Assembly (NCBI GenBank): GCA_022241785.1
Contig: JAKOMP010000045.1
Span: forward strand, 1 to 46,770
Source: Cyanocohniella sp. LLY
GTDB lineage: Bacteria > Cyanobacteriota > Cyanobacteriia > Cyanobacteriales > Nostocaceae
DNA: 46,770 nucleotides
Reading direction: 5' to 3'
Shown here: positions 44,615 through 46,770 of the stretch, one piece after another
Layout of the letters: each line of letters opens with the position of its first letter
Numbering within the stretch: the first letter of the stretch is position 1
The notes under the pieces: model-generated
Told to the model about the DNA's origin: nothing
Databases searched by the model: none
The model's input: the letters and a program-made list of their open reading frames with translations, nothing else
Position numbers and translations under genes: made by a program

Positions 44615-46770
44615 GCGACTTGAACCAACGTATTGCCCAGTTGTCTCCCCAAAAACGTGAGTTGCTTCTGCAACGGCTCAATCAGAAAAAAGCAACAATT
44701 GCACCTTCTCAAATCCGACGCCAAAGCCGGGACTTCAACTATTTTCCTTTGTCATTTGCTCAACAAAGACTATGGTTCCTTTCCCAGCTAGAGCCAAACA
44801 ATCCTTTCTACAATCAGCCCACTGCTTTACGCTTAACTGGTCAACTCAACATTGCCATATTAGAACAAAGCCTGAAGGAAATCATTAGGCGGCACGAAAC
44901 CTTACGCACAACTTTTGCCATAGTCAACGGCCAACCAGTTCAAGTCATCAATCCAGCCATTGACTTGACATTACCGATAGTAGATTTACAAACTCTGTCT
45001 CCAGAAATTCAAGAACAGGAAGTACGAAAACTAGCCGCACAAGAAGCCCAACAGCCCTTTAACCTAGAGCAAGGGCCATTACTGCGAGTCACCATACTGC
45101 GTCTGAGCCTAGAAGAACACGTAGTTCTGTTTACTACGCACCACATTATTTCGGATGGTTGGTCAACGAGAGTTTTAGTCCAAGAAATAGCAACACTCTA
45201 CGCGACCTTTGCTAATAACCAGCCGTCACCCCTGCTAGAACTTCCCATTCAATATGCAGACTTTGCAGTTTGGCAACGACAGTACTTAACCGCAGATGTC
45301 ATCGAGACTCAAATATCTTACTGGCGGAATCACTTAGGTAATGCGCCACCATTACTAGATTTGCCTAGCGATTATCACCGCCCGGACAGTCTGACCTACA
45401 AAGGTAATACACAATCCTTCTTACTTCCAGAGTCTCTCGCCAAGACTCTTAAAAATCTCTCACAGCAAGAAGGTGTCACCTTGTTTATGACTCTGCTGAC
45501 AGCTTTTAAAGTTCTGCTACATCGCTACAGTCATCAAGATGACATTGTAGTAGGAACTCCTATTGCCAATCGCAATCGGGCTGAGATAGAATTACTGATA
45601 GGCTTTTTTGTCAATACCTTAGTTCTGCGGACTAATCTGGGTGGTAATCCTAGTTTTCGCCAGTTGCTAAAACGAGTGAGAGAGGTGACATTAGGGGCTT
45701 ACGCGCACCAAGATTTACCTTTTGAGCAGCTAGTAGAAGAACTACAACCGGAGCGTCATCTCAATCGCAACCCACTGTTCGATGTGATGTTTGTCCTCCA
45801 GAATGCACCAGCGCAAGAGTTAAAACTACCTGGACTAATTCTAAGTCCCCTCTCACAAGAGAATCAGACAGCTATCTTGGATCTGACTCTCTCAATGACA
45901 GAGACTGAACAAGGGCTGCTGGGAGAAATGGAGTACAGCACTGACTTATTTGATTCCAAAACGATTGAGCGGATGGTAGGTCATTTTCAGGTGTTGTTAG
46001 CAGCAATAGCAGATGAACCTGAGCAATGTTTATCGGATTTGCCACTGTTAAGCGCATCACAGCAGCATCAGCTATTAGTAGAGTGGAATAATACTCAAGC
46101 TGAGTACCCGCAAGATAAATGCATCCATGAATTATTTGAGGTGCAGGTAGAACGGACACCAGATGCTGTCGCAGTAGTATTTGACAACCAGCAACTCACT
46201 TATCGAGAACTGAACGCAAAAGCCAATCAACTGGCACATTATTTGCGTTCATTGGGAGTTGAACCAGAAGTATTAGTAGGGATTTGTGTAGAGCGATCGC
46301 TCTCTATGGCGATCGCCATCTTAGGAGTGATCAAAGCTGGAGGTGCTTACGTTTCCCTAGACCCAACTTATCCACGCGATCGCCTCAAGGGGATGGTGGA
46401 AGATGCCCAAGTTAAAGTATTACTCACGCAGCAGCAATTGCTCACTGAGCTTTTGGAAACTCAGGCCGATGTGGTGTGCTTAGATACAGATTGGGACTTA
46501 ATTACCCAAGCACAACCAGATAATTGCGCCAGTGCAGTCACACCAGAGAATCTAGCTTATGTAATTTACACCTCTGGTTCTACGGGTAAGCCTAAAGGAG
46601 CAATGATTACACATCAAGCTCTGGTAAATTACAGTTTAGAAATCGCCAAGCAGTTTAATTTACAACCGAGCGATCGCGTCTTACAATTTGCTTCAGTTGG
46701 CTTTGATGTAGTAGTCGAAGAACTATTTCCCACATGGGTCAGTGGTGCAACAGTAGTTTTATTAGAAAGC
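44611..46770 (+). CDS. NRPS, partial at window end: C-A...
   Basis: The frame starts at ATG 44611, overlapping the preceding stop, and stays open for 720 codons to the last base of the window, so the gene is truncated by the window edge. A short N-terminal docking-type segment (MSDLNQRIAQLSPQKRELLL) precedes a condensation domain (LSFAQQRLWFL; HHIISDG at 177-183) and an adenylation domain beginning near residue 504, with YTSGSTGKPKGA visible. The available pocket residues (Asp, Val, Glu at positions 235, 236 and 239) equal those of the third A domain of the three-module NRPS, so the same amino acid may be loaded twice; the other positions lie beyond the window. Its C/A region is the second copy of the long direct repeat. 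GGAYVSLDP shows Ser where Pro is usual. Confidence 0.93.
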   Translation, partial: MSDLNQRIAQLSPQKRELLLQRLNQKKATIAPSQIRRQSRDFNYFPLSFAQQRLWFLSQLEPNNPFYNQPTALRLTGQLNIAILEQSLKEIIRRHETLRTTFAIVNGQPVQVINPAIDLTLPIVDLQTLSPEIQEQEVRKLAAQEAQQPFNLEQGPLLRVTILRLSLEEHVVLFTTHHIISDGWSTRVLVQEIATLYATFANNQPSPLLELPIQYADFAVWQRQYLTADVIETQISYWRNHLGNAPPLLDLPSDYHRPDSLTYKGNTQSFLLPESLAKTLKNLSQQEGVTLFMTLLTAFKVLLHRYSHQDDIVVGTPIANRNRAEIELLIGFFVNTLVLRTNLGGNPSFRQLLKRVREVTLGAYAHQDLPFEQLVEELQPERHLNRNPLFDVMFVLQNAPAQELKLPGLILSPLSQENQTAILDLTLSMTETEQGLLGEMEYSTDLFDSKTIERMVGHFQVLLAAIADEPEQCLSDLPLLSASQQHQLLVEWNNTQAEYPQDKCIHELFEVQVERTPDAVAVVFDNQQLTYRELNAKANQLAHYLRSLGVEPEVLVGICVERSLSMAIAILGVIKAGGAYVSLDPTYPRDRLKGMVEDAQVKVLLTQQQLLTELLETQADVVCLDTDWDLITQAQPDNCASAVTPENLAYVIYTSGSTGKPKGAMITHQALVNYSLEIAKQFNLQPSDRVLQFASVGFDVVVEELFPTWVSGATVVLLES
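45745..46770 (+). repeat. Long direct repeat, copy 2 (reaches window end)
   Basis: This copy corresponds to 36637-37662 with an exact offset of 9108 bases and no indels up to the last base of the window, so its right border is not seen. The left border is sharp: upstream of 45745 the two condensation domains diverge strongly at the DNA level. This is consistent with recent module duplication or gene conversion between the NRPS genes. Confidence 0.85.

Noticed and set aside
44611-46770. Terminal thioesterase or reductase for product release
   Set aside because: None is encoded before the window ends. The only thioesterase in the window (3197-3976) is of the stand-alone type II editing kind.
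1-46770. CRISPR array, transposase or integrase genes
   Set aside because: No spaced repeat array and no intact transposase or recombinase reading frame was seen. Repeats are limited to the tandem heptamer, small palindromes and NRPS module duplications.

Overview
The window looks like a chromosome segment from a filamentous, probably heterocystous (Nostoc-type) cyanobacterium. The clues are many HIP1 octamers (GCGATCGC), a heptanucleotide tandem repeat of the kind common in Nostocales, a DUF3102 protein and a HigA-type antitoxin remnant of cyanobacterial style, and AT-rich intergenic DNA. Most of the window (about 8.4-46.8 kb, + strand) is one tightly packed hybrid NRPS/PKS assembly line that runs off the right edge. 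I recognise the domains and motifs, but I cannot assign the cluster to a named compound.

Layout. 1-800: a small hypothetical gene, a frameshifted antitoxin remnant and a strong palindrome. 814-6008 (- strand): an accessory operon transcribed leftwards in the order VOC/glyoxalase-like protein, two small unrecognised conserved-looking proteins, an MbtH-like protein, a type II thioesterase and a secreted penicillin-acylase-family (Ntn) hydrolase. 6009-8376: intergenic DNA around a DUF3102 protein that carries a degenerate DNA-methylase-like tail. 8377-46770 (+ strand), the assembly line: (1) FAAL-ACP-C-A(N-MT)-PCP; (2) PKS KS-AT-KR-ACP; (3) PKS KS-AT-MT-KR(degenerate)-ACP; (4) four genes matching the FkbK/FkbJ/FkbI/FkbH set that builds hydroxymalonyl-ACP from a glycolytic three-carbon unit; (5) NRPS C-A-PCP-C-A-PCP-C-A-PCP-C; (6) a SyrP-like Fe(II)/2-oxoglutarate dioxygenase; (7) NRPS with a C-like domain lacking HHxxxDG, then A-PCP; (8) NRPS C-A..., cut by the window end.

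Inferred logic: a fatty acid is activated as acyl-AMP and joined to an N-methyl amino acid. The chain is extended by two ketide units, at least one of which could come from hydroxymalonyl-ACP and be methylated. It then receives Gly, Gly, an unassigned residue, Asp (probably beta-hydroxylated) and at least one further residue. Adenylation codes read by eye are DILQLGMIWK twice (Gly), DLTKIGHVGK (Asp), DVYYLGGICK and DVEEIGVVTK (both unassigned). A beta-hydroxyaspartyl lipopeptide would fit an iron- or calcium-binding product; cyanochelin-type cyanobacterial siderophores are a known precedent for beta-OH-Asp lipopeptides. No uptake receptor, exporter or terminal thioesterase lies inside the window, so function and release remain open.

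The most unusual points are the split module C // dioxygenase // (C-like)-A-PCP, the pairing of a hydroxymalonyl-ACP cassette that lacks its own O-methyltransferase with a methyltransferase-bearing PKS module, the eroded catalytic motifs of that PKS, and a tract of at least 1 kb shared without indels between two NRPS genes.
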